Shown: one piece after another, positions 30,044 to 39,933 of the stretch
How positions within the stretch are numbered: the first letter of the stretch is position 1
How the letters are laid out: each line of letters starts with the position of its first letter
Assembly (NCBI GenBank): GCA_963732775.1
Contig: CAVTAR010000001.1
Coordinates: 930,001 to 994,000 of the forward strand
Direction: 5' to 3'
DNA: 64,000 nucleotides
Source: CAVRQM01 sp963732775
GTDB taxonomy: Bacteria > Pseudomonadota > Alphaproteobacteria > Acetobacterales > Acetobacteraceae
Notes under the pieces: model-generated
Database searches by the model: none
What the model was told of the DNA's origin: nothing
What the model saw: the letters and a program-made list of their open reading frames with translations, nothing else
Position numbers and translations under genes: made by a program

Positions 30044-31582
30044 CTACCCGCCGCGACCGCCGCCGCTCCAGCCCCCGGCGCCATCCGCGGCGAAGCGCAC
30101 CGCCTCCTCGGCGGCGCGGAACAGGGCGCGCGCCTTCTGCCGCGTCTCCTCGTACTCGGCCGCCGGGTCGGAGTCGGCGACCACCCCGCCGCCGGCCTGG
30201 ACGTACATCGTGCCGTCCTTCACCACGGCGGTGCGCAGGCCGATGCAGGTGTCCATGGTCCCGTCCGGCGCGAAGTAGCCGACGCAGCCGGCGTAGACGC
30301 CGCGGCGCACCGGCTCCAGCTCCTCGATGATCTCCATCGCGCGCACCTTCGGCGCCCCGGTCAGCGTGCCGGCGGGGAAGCCGGCGGCGAGCGCGTCGAG
30401 CGCGTCGAGGCCCGGGCGCAGCCGGCCCTGCACGTTGGAGACGATGTGCATGACGTGGCTGAACCGCTCGATGCCGAAACTGTCCGTCACCCGCACGCTG
30501 CCGAGTTCGGCGACCCGTCCCACGTCGTTGCGGCCGAGGTCCAGCAGCATCAGGTGCTCGGCCCGCTCCTTCGGGTCGGCCAGCAACTCGCGCGCGAGGG
30601 CCTCGTCCTCGTCGCTCGTCTCGCCACGTCGGCGGGTGCCGGCAAGCGGGCGGATCGTCACGGTATCGTCGCGCAGGCGCACCAGGATCTCCGGGCTGCT
30701 GCCGACGACCGAGAAGCCGCCGAAGTCGAGGAAGAACAGGAACGGCGCCGGGTTGATTCGCCGCAGCGCCCGGTACAGCGCGAACGGCGGGAGCGCGAAT
30801 GGCACCGAGAACCGCTGGCTGGGCACGATCTGGTAGGCGTCGCCCGCGCGGATGTACTCCTTCGCCGCCTCGACCGCTGCGATGAACCCGTCGCGCGAGA
30901 AGTTCGACGACGGCTCCGGCAGACGCGGCAAGGCGACCGGCGGGGCGGCGAGGGGGAGCGGGCGACCCAGCGCCGCCTCGGCCTCGTCCAGCACCGCCTG
31001 CGCCGCCTCCCATGCCGCCTCGGCGGAAATCCCGTCGCGGGGGAACACCGGGGCGGCGAGCGTCAGCACGTCCTGCACCGTGTCGAAGATCGCGAACAGC
31101 GTGGCCCGCACCAGCAATGCCTCGGGCAGGTCGAGCGCGTCGGCGTTTTTCTCTGGCAGGCGCTCCATCTGCCGCACCATGTCGTAGCCGAGATAGCCCA
31201 CCAGCCCGCCGCACATCGGCGGTAGGTGTTCCGGCACGTCGAGCCGGCTCTCGGCGAGCAGCGTGCGCAGGCTGTCGAGCGGCGCGGCATCCTCGGCGAC
31301 GAAGGCGTGCGGGGCGGAGAGGGCGTGGCGGTTGATCTCGGCGCGGCCGCCCCGGCAGCGCCAGACGAGGTCGGGGGCGAGGCCGATGATGGAGTATCGC
31401 CCGCGCGAGGCGCCGCCCTCCACGCTCTCCAGCAGGAAGCTGTTGGGCTTGCCGTGGGCGAGCTTCAGGAACGTCGCGACCGGGGTTTGCAGGTCGGCCA
31501 CTCCGCGCCGCCACACCAGATGGCCGCGACGGGCGGAGAAGGCCGAGAGGAAGGCGGCATCGGCGGTGGTCGCGCGGTCCAT
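30044..31582 (-). CDS. trpE: Anthranilate synthase component I
   Basis: A 512-residue chorismate-utilising enzyme, first step of tryptophan synthesis. The N-terminal tryptophan-binding motif LLES is in NSFLLESVEGGASRGRYS, so feedback inhibition is expected. The chorismate-binding half has DAYQIVPSQRFSV, PLAGTRRRGETSDEDEALA, FPAGTLTGAPKVRAMEIIEEL and the tail YVQAGGGVVADSDPAAEYEE. It is not followed by trpG, which must be elsewhere; it lies downstream of ppiD, separated by a family B repeat. Its stop faces the ferritin-like gene. Confidence 0.95.
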   Translation of the reverse strand: MDRATTADAAFLSAFSARRGHLVWRRGVADLQTPVATFLKLAHGKPNSFLLESVEGGASRGRYSIIGLAPDLVWRCRGGRAEINRHALSAPHAFVAEDAAPLDSLRTLLAESRLDVPEHLPPMCGGLVGYLGYDMVRQMERLPEKNADALDLPEALLVRATLFAIFDTVQDVLTLAAPVFPRDGISAEAAWEAAQAVLDEAEAALGRPLPLAAPPVALPRLPEPSSNFSRDGFIAAVEAAKEYIRAGDAYQIVPSQRFSVPFALPPFALYRALRRINPAPFLFFLDFGGFSVVGSSPEILVRLRDDTVTIRPLAGTRRRGETSDEDEALARELLADPKERAEHLMLLDLGRNDVGRVAELGSVRVTDSFGIERFSHVMHIVSNVQGRLRPGLDALDALAAGFPAGTLTGAPKVRAMEIIEELEPVRRGVYAGCVGYFAPDGTMDTCIGLRTAVVKDGTMYVQAGGGVVADSDPAAEYEETRQKARALFRAAEEAVRFAADGAGGWSGGGRGG

Positions 31583-31595
31583 GGAGCTACCCGCG

Positions 31596-31693
31596 CCCCC
31601 ACCCGACCCTTCGGGCCACCCTCCCCACAGGGCGGAGGAAAAGCGCTTTCCCTCCCCCCTGTGAGGAGGGTCGCCCGGCGGGCCGGGTGGGGT
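31596..31693. repeat. Palindromic intergenic repeat, family B, copy 3
   Basis: Between ppiD and trpE. CCCCCACCCGACCCTTCGGG and CCACCCTCCCC pair with the inverted GGAGGGTCGCCCGGCGGGCC/GGGTGGGGTGGG 60 bases on; the loop holds AAAGCGCTTT, itself palindromic. Same layout and size as the copy at 25961-26055. Confidence 0.82.
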
Positions 31694-31713
31694 GGGCGAC
31701 GGACTGCATCGCG

Positions 31714-33624
31714 CTACCCGCCTGCCTGCACGAGGCTGGCGACGGCGGCGCGGTTGATCTCGGGCTTCGCGCGGTTGCGCGCCGCCGCGACGTAACTCGA
31801 TTGCAGGTCGCCGGCGATCTGGCGGTCGAGCTGGTCCTGCAGCCGCTTGGTGCCGAGCGGGTCGGCATTGGGGTCGGGGTCGGTGATCTCGGCCAGCACG
31901 GCCACGGTGAAGCGGCCATCGGCCTCCACCATCGTCGCCTGGCCCTGGTGCAGGGTGAACAGCGCCTGGCCCAGCTTCTCCGGCACGGCGTCCACGCCGC
32001 CCGCGCGCGTCACCGGCGGCAGGCGGCGCACGGTCAGTCCGGTCGCGGCCGTCGCCAGCCCCTGTCCGTCCTGGATGGCCGCCAGCAGCTTCGTCGCCGC
32101 CGCATCCTGCTCATGGCGCCGCGCGTCCGCGAGCCAGTCCGCCCGCACCGCGTCGGCCACCCGGTCATACGGCTTCACCGCCGGCGCGATGATGTCCTCG
32201 ACCTGCACCGCGTAATACGACGGCAGCCCGCGCGGCGTGTCGGGCGCCACCCGCTCGAGCTTCAGCGGGTCGCCCTTGTGCGCCTGGAACGCCGCCGCGA
32301 CGAGTGCGGCCTGCAACGCCGGCGTGCCGCGCAGCGGCGCCTTGTCGCCGCTCGGGGTCAGGCCCTGGGCGTCGAGCGTGCCGGTCTCCGCGAGCGGGCT
32401 GCCGGCCAGCTGGTCGTCCAGCGTGCGGCCGGCCGAGAAATCCTGGTCGAGCTGGGTCGCGCGCTGGTCCAGCAGGTCGGACGCGCGATCGGCCGCGATC
32501 CGGTCGCGGAGCTGGCCGCGCACCTCGTCGAACCCCTTCGCGCCGCCGGCGTTGATGGCGGTGACGCGCACCACGTACCAGCCGAGCGCGCCCTTGACCG
32601 GGGGCGACACGGTCTCGGCGCCGGTGGCGAACGCCGCATCGGCCAGTTCCGGCGCCGGAAACTCCGCGCGCGTCGCCGCGGACAGTTCGGTCGCGGTCGC
32701 GCCGGCCGCCTCGGCCGCCTTGCGGATGGTGTCGAAATCCGCCCCGGTGCTCCACTGCGCGGCCAGGCGCTGCGCCGTCGCCTCGTCGGGAAGGCTCAGC
32801 ACCTGCACCGAGCGCCGCTCGGGCTGCACGAACTCGGCGCGGCGCTGCTCGTAGGCGGCGTGGAGTTCCTCGTCGGAGACGGGGACATCCTGTTCCACCG
32901 TCGCCGGGTCGAGGATGGCGGCACGGATGCGGCGGTATTCCGGGCTGGTGTAGCGGCCGGGGTGGTTGTCGTACCAGCGATGCAGCGTTGCCTCGTCCGG
33001 CGCCGGCGGCGCGGGCGCGTCGGCGAACGAGAAGTCCACCGCGTCGGCGGCGCGGGTCTCGTTGGCGAACACGAACAGCGGCGCGATCAGGGCGTGCGGC
33101 GCCGCCGCCCCGGCCGACACCGCGCCCAGCAACTGGCTCTGCGCGACGTCGTGGCGCAGCAGGTCGAGGAAGCGCTGCTCGGTGTAGCCGTTGGCCTGCA
33201 GCACCTGCTGCATCTTCGCCGGGTCGTAGGCGCCGTCGCGGCCGCGGAACGCCGGGAAGCCGTGCGCCGTGTCGAGCAGGGCCGCGTCCGGCACCGCAAG
33301 CCCGAGCCGGCGCGCCGCATCCTGCAGCGACGCCTGCGTGACGAGCTGTTCCACCGACTGCATCGCCACCTGCCGGCGGACCTCGGGCGGCAGGTCGGCC
33401 TTGCCGCCCATCCGCTGCGTCACTTGCGCCAGCAGCTGCTTGTAGGTCTGCCGCAGCTCCGCCATCGGGATGTCGCGGCCGCCCACGGTCGCGGCCCCGC
33501 TGCCGCCGGCGCCGCCGAACGGGCTCTTGCTGGCGACGCCCCAGATCACGAACGAACCGGCCAGCACCAGGAAGAACAGGCGCGCGGGCCAGGTCGCGCT
33601 GAGGGCACGGAAAATACGGAGCAT
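31714..33624 (-). CDS. ppiD: Membrane-anchored peptidyl-prolyl isomerase/chaperone PpiD
   Basis: A 636-residue inner-membrane foldase. One N-terminal membrane segment (residues ~14-31, LFFLVLAGSFVIWGVA) precedes a SurA_N-like helical region (VGGRDIPMAELRQTYKQLL ... LVTQASLQDAARRLGL) facing the periplasm. A parvulin-like domain sits around residues 260-360 (RRSVQVLSLPDEATAQRLA, ...KGALGWYVVRVTAI), and a second helical arm follows. The parvulin motif looks degenerate, as in many PpiD proteins, so chaperone work is likelier than isomerisation. Helps outer-membrane proteins leave the Sec channel. Diverges from tpiA. Confidence 0.9.
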   Translation of the reverse strand: MLRIFRALSATWPARLFFLVLAGSFVIWGVASKSPFGGAGGSGAATVGGRDIPMAELRQTYKQLLAQVTQRMGGKADLPPEVRRQVAMQSVEQLVTQASLQDAARRLGLAVPDAALLDTAHGFPAFRGRDGAYDPAKMQQVLQANGYTEQRFLDLLRHDVAQSQLLGAVSAGAAAPHALIAPLFVFANETRAADAVDFSFADAPAPPAPDEATLHRWYDNHPGRYTSPEYRRIRAAILDPATVEQDVPVSDEELHAAYEQRRAEFVQPERRSVQVLSLPDEATAQRLAAQWSTGADFDTIRKAAEAAGATATELSAATRAEFPAPELADAAFATGAETVSPPVKGALGWYVVRVTAINAGGAKGFDEVRGQLRDRIAADRASDLLDQRATQLDQDFSAGRTLDDQLAGSPLAETGTLDAQGLTPSGDKAPLRGTPALQAALVAAAFQAHKGDPLKLERVAPDTPRGLPSYYAVQVEDIIAPAVKPYDRVADAVRADWLADARRHEQDAAATKLLAAIQDGQGLATAATGLTVRRLPPVTRAGGVDAVPEKLGQALFTLHQGQATMVEADGRFTVAVLAEITDPDPNADPLGTKRLQDQLDRQIAGDLQSSYVAAARNRAKPEINRAAVASLVQAGG

Positions 33625-33743
33625 TTGCCGGTTATACCGGCGCGGGCGGCGGTTTGCCAGCCACCGGGGCTTCGTCTACCGAGGCCATGCCGGGCCGGGC
33701 GGCCGGCACAGTGCGCGGCGCGGGTGGCGACGCGGAGGGACGG

Positions 33744-34502
33744 ATGCGGCGACTGATCGCGGGCAACTGGAAGATGAACGGCCTGCTCGCCGACGCGACC
33801 CGCATCGTCGAGCCGCTGCGCGCGCTGCCGGCCGACCTCGCCTGCGAGGTGGCGGTGTTCCCGCCCGCCACCATGCTGCGAGCGGTGGCCGAGGCGGCCG
33901 CCGGCAGCGTCGTGCAGGTCGGCGGCCAGGACTGCCGCGCCGAGGCGCGCGGCGCCCATACCGGCGATGTCTCGGCCCCCCAGTTGCGCGACGCCGGCGC
34001 CGCCTGGGTCATCCTCGGCCACTCCGAGCGCCGCGCCGACCACGGCGAGACCGATGACCGGGTGCGCGCCAAGGTGCTCGCGGCCGTGGCGGCGGGGCTC
34101 ACGCCCATCGTCTGCGTGGGCGAGACCGCCGACCAGCGCAGCGCGAGCGACCAGACGGCGGTGGTCGGCTGGCAGATCGCCGGCTCGCTGCCGAAGGATT
34201 TCGCGGGCGTTGTGGCCTACGAGCCGGTCTGGGCGATCGGCACCGGCCGCGTGGCGCGCGCCGACGAGATCGCGGCCATGCACGCGTTCATCCGCGCCGA
34301 GCTCTGCCGCGAGCTGGGCGAACGGGGCGGGGCCATCCGCATCCTCTACGGCGGCTCGGTGAAGCCGGCGAACTGCGCCGAATTGCTGGGCATCGCCGAG
34401 GTCGCGGGCGCCCTGGTCGGCGGCGCCAGCCTCGACCCCGCCGAGTTCCTGGCCATCGTCGAGGCGGCGGCCGCGCTTTGCATCCCGGCGGCGCAGGGCT
34501 AG
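33744..34502 (+). CDS. tpiA: Triosephosphate isomerase
   Basis: A 252-residue TIM barrel interconverting dihydroxyacetone phosphate and glyceraldehyde 3-phosphate. Catalytic residues: Lys in GNWKMN, His in ILGHSERR, Glu in AYEPVWAIGTG; phosphate loop LYGGSVKPAN and VGGASLD. The start is ATG 33744, with GGAGGGA six bases upstream; an in-frame upstream ATG at 33687 lacks this and would add non-conserved residues. First gene of a tpiA-secG-pyrG-kdsA row common in alphaproteobacteria. Confidence 0.96.
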   Translation: MRRLIAGNWKMNGLLADATRIVEPLRALPADLACEVAVFPPATMLRAVAEAAAGSVVQVGGQDCRAEARGAHTGDVSAPQLRDAGAAWVILGHSERRADHGETDDRVRAKVLAAVAAGLTPIVCVGETADQRSASDQTAVVGWQIAGSLPKDFAGVVAYEPVWAIGTGRVARADEIAAMHAFIRAELCRELGERGGAIRILYGGSVKPANCAELLGIAEVAGALVGGASLDPAEFLAIVEAAAALCIPAAQG

Positions 34503-34530
34503 AAGGCGCGCTTGCCGTCCCGGAACCGCG

Positions 34531-34896
34531 ATGACCACCGTCCTGCTCATCATCCATCTGTTCGTCACCCTCGCGCTGATCGGCGTCGTGCTGATCCAGC
34601 GCAGCGAGGGCGGCGGGCTCGGCATCGGCACCTCGCAGGGCATGGGCTCGTTCATGAGCGGGCGCGGCACGGCGAATCTGCTGACCCGCACGACCGCGAT
34701 CCTGGGGGCGGTGTTCTTCTCGCTCTCGCTGGTATTGGCGCTGCTGAACCGCGGCACCAGCGGCGTCGGCCGCACCACCATCCTCAGCGCGCCGGTCGCC
34801 GGCACCAGTGCGCCTAAGACGCCGGGCTCCAGCCTGCCGGCGCTGCCCGCGGCCCCGGCCGCCCCCGCGGCACCGCCGCCGGTGCCGACCAACTGA
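34531..34896 (+). CDS. secG: Preprotein translocase subunit SecG
   Basis: A 121-residue two-pass membrane subunit of the SecYEG channel. Helix 1 (VLLIIHLFVTLALIGVVLIQ) ends in the conserved QRSEGGGLG, followed by FMSGRGTANLLTRTTAILGA and a second helix (VFFSLSLVLALL). The tail is Pro/Ala-rich, as in related bacteria. Twenty-eight bases after tpiA, so probably the same transcript. Confidence 0.94.
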   Translation: MTTVLLIIHLFVTLALIGVVLIQRSEGGGLGIGTSQGMGSFMSGRGTANLLTRTTAILGAVFFSLSLVLALLNRGTSGVGRTTILSAPVAGTSAPKTPGSSLPALPAAPAAPAAPPPVPTN

Positions 34897-34937
34897 CGGT
34901 TGGCCGGATCGAGCCGTTCGGGTAAGGCTGTCCGCCC

Positions 34938-36580
<1,643 letters not shown>

Positions 36581-36584
<4 letters not shown>

Positions 36585-37465
36585 ACGATCTCGAGCCGAG
36601 CCACGACCGCACGGAGACGGTCGTCGTGCGCGACATCACGATCGGCAACCACCTGCCGTTCGTGCTGATCGCCGGGCCGTGCCAGATCGAGAGCGCCGAG
36701 CACGCCATGGAGGTCGCCGCCGCACTCGCGGAATTGTCCCGTGCGAGCGGCGTGCGGGTGATCTACAAGAGCAGCTACGACAAGGCGAACCGCACGAGCG
36801 CCACCGCCGCGCGCGGCGTCGGCATGGCGCGCGGCCTGGACATCCTGGCCGCCGTGCGCGAGCGGCACGGGCTGCCGGTGCTGACCGACGTGCACCTGCC
36901 GGAGCATTGCGCGCCGACCGCCGAGGCGGTGGACGTGCTGCAGATTCCGGCGTTCCTGTCGCGCCAGACCGACCTGCTGCTCGCCGCCGGCGAGACGGGC
37001 GCGGCGATCAACGTGAAGAAGGGGCAGTTCCTGGCACCCTGGGACATGACGAACGTCGCGGCCAAGATCGCCGGCACCGGCAACCGGCGCATCCTGCTGT
37101 GCGAGCGCGGCGCCTCGTTCGGCTACAACACGCTGGTGAGCGACATGCGGGCGCTGCCGATCATGGCGCGCACCGGCTATCCGGTGGTGTTCGACGCGAC
37201 GCACAGCGTGCAGCAGCCGGGCGGGCAGGGCGCGTCCTCGGGCGGCGAGCGCGAATTCGCCCCGGTGCTGGCGCGCGCCGCCGTCGCCGTGGGGGTGGCC
37301 GCCGTGTTCATCGAGTGCCACCCGGACCCCGACCACGCGCCGAGCGATGGTGCGACGATGATCCCGCTGCGCGACATGCCGGCGCTGGTAGCGCGGCTCG
37401 CGGCATTCGACCGACTGGCCAAAGCGGTGCCTTCTCCCTCTCCCTTGGGGAGAGGGCCGGGGTGA
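36581..37465 (+). CDS. kdsA: 3-deoxy-8-phosphooctulonate synthase
   Basis: A 294-residue TIM-barrel enzyme that condenses phosphoenolpyruvate with arabinose 5-phosphate for the lipopolysaccharide sugar KDO. Conserved: IAGPCQIESAEHAME, YKSSYDKANRTS, LTDVHLPEHC, INVKKGQFLAPWDM, CERGASFGYNTLV, FDATHSVQQPGGQG and VFIECHPDPDHAPSDG. Translation begins within the pyrG stop. The final ten residues (SPSPLGRGPG) come from a palindromic repeat, which also supplies the stop codon. Shows the cell makes LPS. Confidence 0.96.
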
Positions 37466-37469
37466 GGGG
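37431..37469. repeat. Short palindromic repeat (family C) overlapping the end of kdsA
   Basis: CCCTCTCCC, loop TTG, GGGAGAGGG, then CCGGGGTGAGGGG. This arrangement is a very common short repeat in GC-rich Proteobacteria. It overlaps the last codons of kdsA and lies just before the convergent nagA, where it could act as a transcription stop. Confidence 0.75.
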
Positions 37470-37496
37470 CCCGCGCCACCGCTCGCGGTCGAGACG

Positions 37497-38609
37497 CTAA
37501 CGAACCAGGCGTCCCGCCTGCCATGCGCCGACGACACGATGCGCGGCGTCCAGCGCGACGAAATCCGCCCGCGCCCCGGCCTCGATGCGTCCGAGCTGCG
37601 CCACCCCCGTGCACCGCGCCGGCGTGCTCGTCGCCATGCGCAGCGCGTCGCCGAGCGGGATGCCGCACAGGCGCACGGCGTTGGCCACCGCCTCGGCCAT
37701 GGTCAGGTGCGCGCCGGCCAGCGTGCCGTCGGCGCGGGCGAGGCGGCCGTCGTGCAGCGTGATGGTTTCGCCGTCCCAGCGGAACGCCGTCGCGTCCGAG
37801 GCCGTCGTCGGCATCGCGTCCGAGACCAGGAACATCCGGTCGGAACCGAGCAGCCGCCAAGCCGCGCGCACGCTGGCCGGATGCACGTGCAGGCCGTCGA
37901 CGATGATGCCCGCGCACGCCGTCCCGTGCGCGAACGCGGCCCCCACGCAGCCGGGCGCGCGCGAGCCGAACGGCGACATCGCGTTGAACAGGTGCGTGAA
38001 GCCCGCAATTCCGTCATCGAGTGCGGCCATGGCCTGTTCGTAGCGCGCGTCGCTGTGTCCCGCGAAGACGCGCACGCCCGCGCGCCCGAGCCGGGCGGGG
38101 ATGCCCGGCGCGACCATCTCGGGCGCCAGTGTCAGCAGCCGCACGCCCCGGCGCGGCTGGCATAGCAACGCCAGATTGTCCTCGTCCGGCGCGCACAGCC
38201 GCGCCGCAGGATGGATGCCGCGCCGGACAGGGTTGATGAACGGCCCCTCCAGATGCACGCCGATCACCCCGGCGACACCGCGCGCCATCGCCGCATCGAC
38301 CGCCTCGAGCGCCGCGGCGAAACTCTCGCGGTCGCTGATCAGCGTCGGCAGCAGCGCCGTGGTGCCGGCGCGGGCGTGCGCCGCGGCGATGGCAGCCACG
38401 CCGTCGAGCGTCGTCGCGTCGTTGAACAGCACGCCGCCGCCGCCGTTCACCTGCAGGTCGACGAAGCCCGGCACCAGCAGCCAGTCGTCCGGGAGCGCCT
38501 CGCCATCGCCGGCGCCCACCGCCTCGATGACACCGTTCGAGAACGACACCGAAACATCCTCGGCGAACGCCGCGCCGTCGAACAGCCGTCGCGCCCGCAG
38601 CGTCGTCAC
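37497..38609 (-). CDS. nagA: N-acetylglucosamine-6-phosphate deacetylase
   Basis: A 370-residue amidohydrolase that deacetylates GlcNAc-6-phosphate. Motifs: PGFVDLQVNGGGG, VHLEGPFINPVRRG, VRVFAGHSDARY, GFTHLFNAMSPFGSR, DGLHVHPASV, and FLVSDAMPTTA with the catalytic Asp. The start is GTG 38609, overlapping the murQ stop (GTGA). Together with MurQ it channels MurNAc-6-phosphate from cell-wall turnover to glucosamine-6-phosphate. Confidence 0.94.
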   Translation of the reverse strand: MTTLRARRLFDGAAFAEDVSVSFSNGVIEAVGAGDGEALPDDWLLVPGFVDLQVNGGGGVLFNDATTLDGVAAIAAAHARAGTTALLPTLISDRESFAAALEAVDAAMARGVAGVIGVHLEGPFINPVRRGIHPAARLCAPDEDNLALLCQPRRGVRLLTLAPEMVAPGIPARLGRAGVRVFAGHSDARYEQAMAALDDGIAGFTHLFNAMSPFGSRAPGCVGAAFAHGTACAGIIVDGLHVHPASVRAAWRLLGSDRMFLVSDAMPTTASDATAFRWDGETITLHDGRLARADGTLAGAHLTMAEAVANAVRLCGIPLGDALRMATSTPARCTGVAQLGRIEAGARADFVALDAAHRVVGAWQAGRLVR

Positions 38610-39494
38610 GCGCCGAGCGCCGCCCGCAGGCTGCCGCCGTGCGCCGCGAGCATCGCCTCGGCGGCTTCCGGCGTGCTGCCGCGCGCCACCAGCACCGCGC
38701 GCTTCACGTTCCCCCCGGTGCGCGCCAGCGCCGCCTCGGCCGCATTGGCATCGCACGCCGCGATGCGCTCCACCATTTCCCGCGCCCGCACGCGCAGCTT
38801 CGCGTTGCCGGGATGCATGTCGACCATCATGCCGTCGTGCACGCGGCCGAGCCGGATCATCAGCAGCGTCGAGAACAGGTTCAGCGCCACCTTCTGCGCC
38901 GTCCCCGCCTTCAGCCGCGTCGAGCCGGCGATCGGCTCGCTCCCCGTCGCGACGAGAATCGCATGCGTCGCCGCGCGCAGCAGCGGGCTCTGCGCCACGC
39001 CGGCGATGCCAATGGTGAGCGCGCCCCGCGCCGACGCCGCCTCGACCGCGGCCACGGTATGAGGGCGTGCGCCCGCTGGCCGCGACACCCAGCAGCACGT
39101 CGGCCGGCCCCAGCGCGTGCGTTGCCACCGCCTCGCGCGCCGCGCCGGCATCGTCCTCCGCCCCTTCCACACTGCGCAGCAGCGCGTCTGTTCCGCCGGC
39201 GATGAAAGCCACCAGTCGCTCCTGCGGCCAGCCGAAGGTGGGCGGCAGCTCGACGGCGTCCTGCACCGCGATGCGCGCCGACGTGCCGGCGCCGGCACAG
39301 CACAGCCGGCCGCCGCCGGCGAGACGTGGTACGGCGGCGTCGGCGGCGGCCTCGATCGCGCCGAGTGCGGCCGCCACGCTGGCCACCGCCGCGAGTTGCG
39401 CTTCCCACAGCGCCTGCAACGTTTCCGTTGCGGGCCATGCGTCTATGGCGCGATAGCGAAAGGCGATGGCCTCGGTCGCGGCCGGCTGATCCAT
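38606..39494 (-). CDS. murQ: N-acetylmuramic acid 6-phosphate etherase (one frameshift)
   Basis: SIS-domain lyase removing lactate from MurNAc-6-phosphate in peptidoglycan recycling. The N-terminal half (RYRAIDAWPATETLQALWEA, GRLCCAGAGTSARIAVQDA) and the C-terminal half (GSTRLKAGTAQKVALNLFST, HDGMMVDMHPGNAKL, GGNVKRAVLVA) are in different frames. Removing one base near 39063 joins them at GVAASGRTPHTVAAVEAA, the exact family pattern. About 295 residues, normal length. First gene of a murQ-nagA operon, diverging from the HU gene. Confidence 0.92.
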
Positions 39495-39661
39495 CGCTCC
39501 AGCGCACCACACGATCGCCGCCGCCACAAGCCGCGCCCGCGCGGTCGTTCCGGCACCGCCGGCGAGAAAGTTTTTGCGCGGCACCAAACTCGCTGATACA
39601 GCCTTGCCCGTTGGCGTCCGCGCGACGGATCGTCGCGCCTCACGGGAGGTTTTCGGTTAGC

Positions 39662-39931
39662 ATGTCCAAGGCTTTCATCGCGCAGGTGATCCAGGATTCC
39701 ACCAACCTCACCGGCACCGCATCCGTGCAGGCCGCGGGTGACGTGATCGAGGCGATCGTGCGCGAGCTCAAGAAGAACCAGCGCTTCACGCTGCCGAGCT
39801 TCGGCACCTTCGTCGTGCGCAAGACCAAGGCGCGCAAGGGGCTGAACCCGCGCACCGGGGAACAGATCAAGGTGAAGGCCGGCAAGACCGTCCGCTTCAA
39901 GGCCTCGCCGACGCTCAAGACGAAGGTGTAG
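39662..39931 (+). CDS. HU family DNA-binding protein
   Basis: An 89-residue histone-like protein. MSKAFIAQVIQDSTNLTG at the start, the dimer core EAIVRELKKNQRFTLPSFGTF, and the DNA-gripping arm RKGLNPRTGEQIKVKAGKTV with the proline at its tip. Basic and complete. ATG 39662 follows GGGAGG 12 bases upstream and a relatively AT-rich leader. It meets the parE stop two bases after its own. HU dimers bend and compact DNA. Confidence 0.95.
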   Translation: MSKAFIAQVIQDSTNLTGTASVQAAGDVIEAIVRELKKNQRFTLPSFGTFVVRKTKARKGLNPRTGEQIKVKAGKTVRFKASPTLKTKV

Positions 39932-39933
39932 CC

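Noticed and set aside
28344..31514. A 1056-codon minus-strand frame across the ferritin-like gene and trpE
   Set aside because: It is the out-of-frame shadow of trpE joined to antisense of the hypothetical and ferritin-like genes; no domain is recognisable in it.
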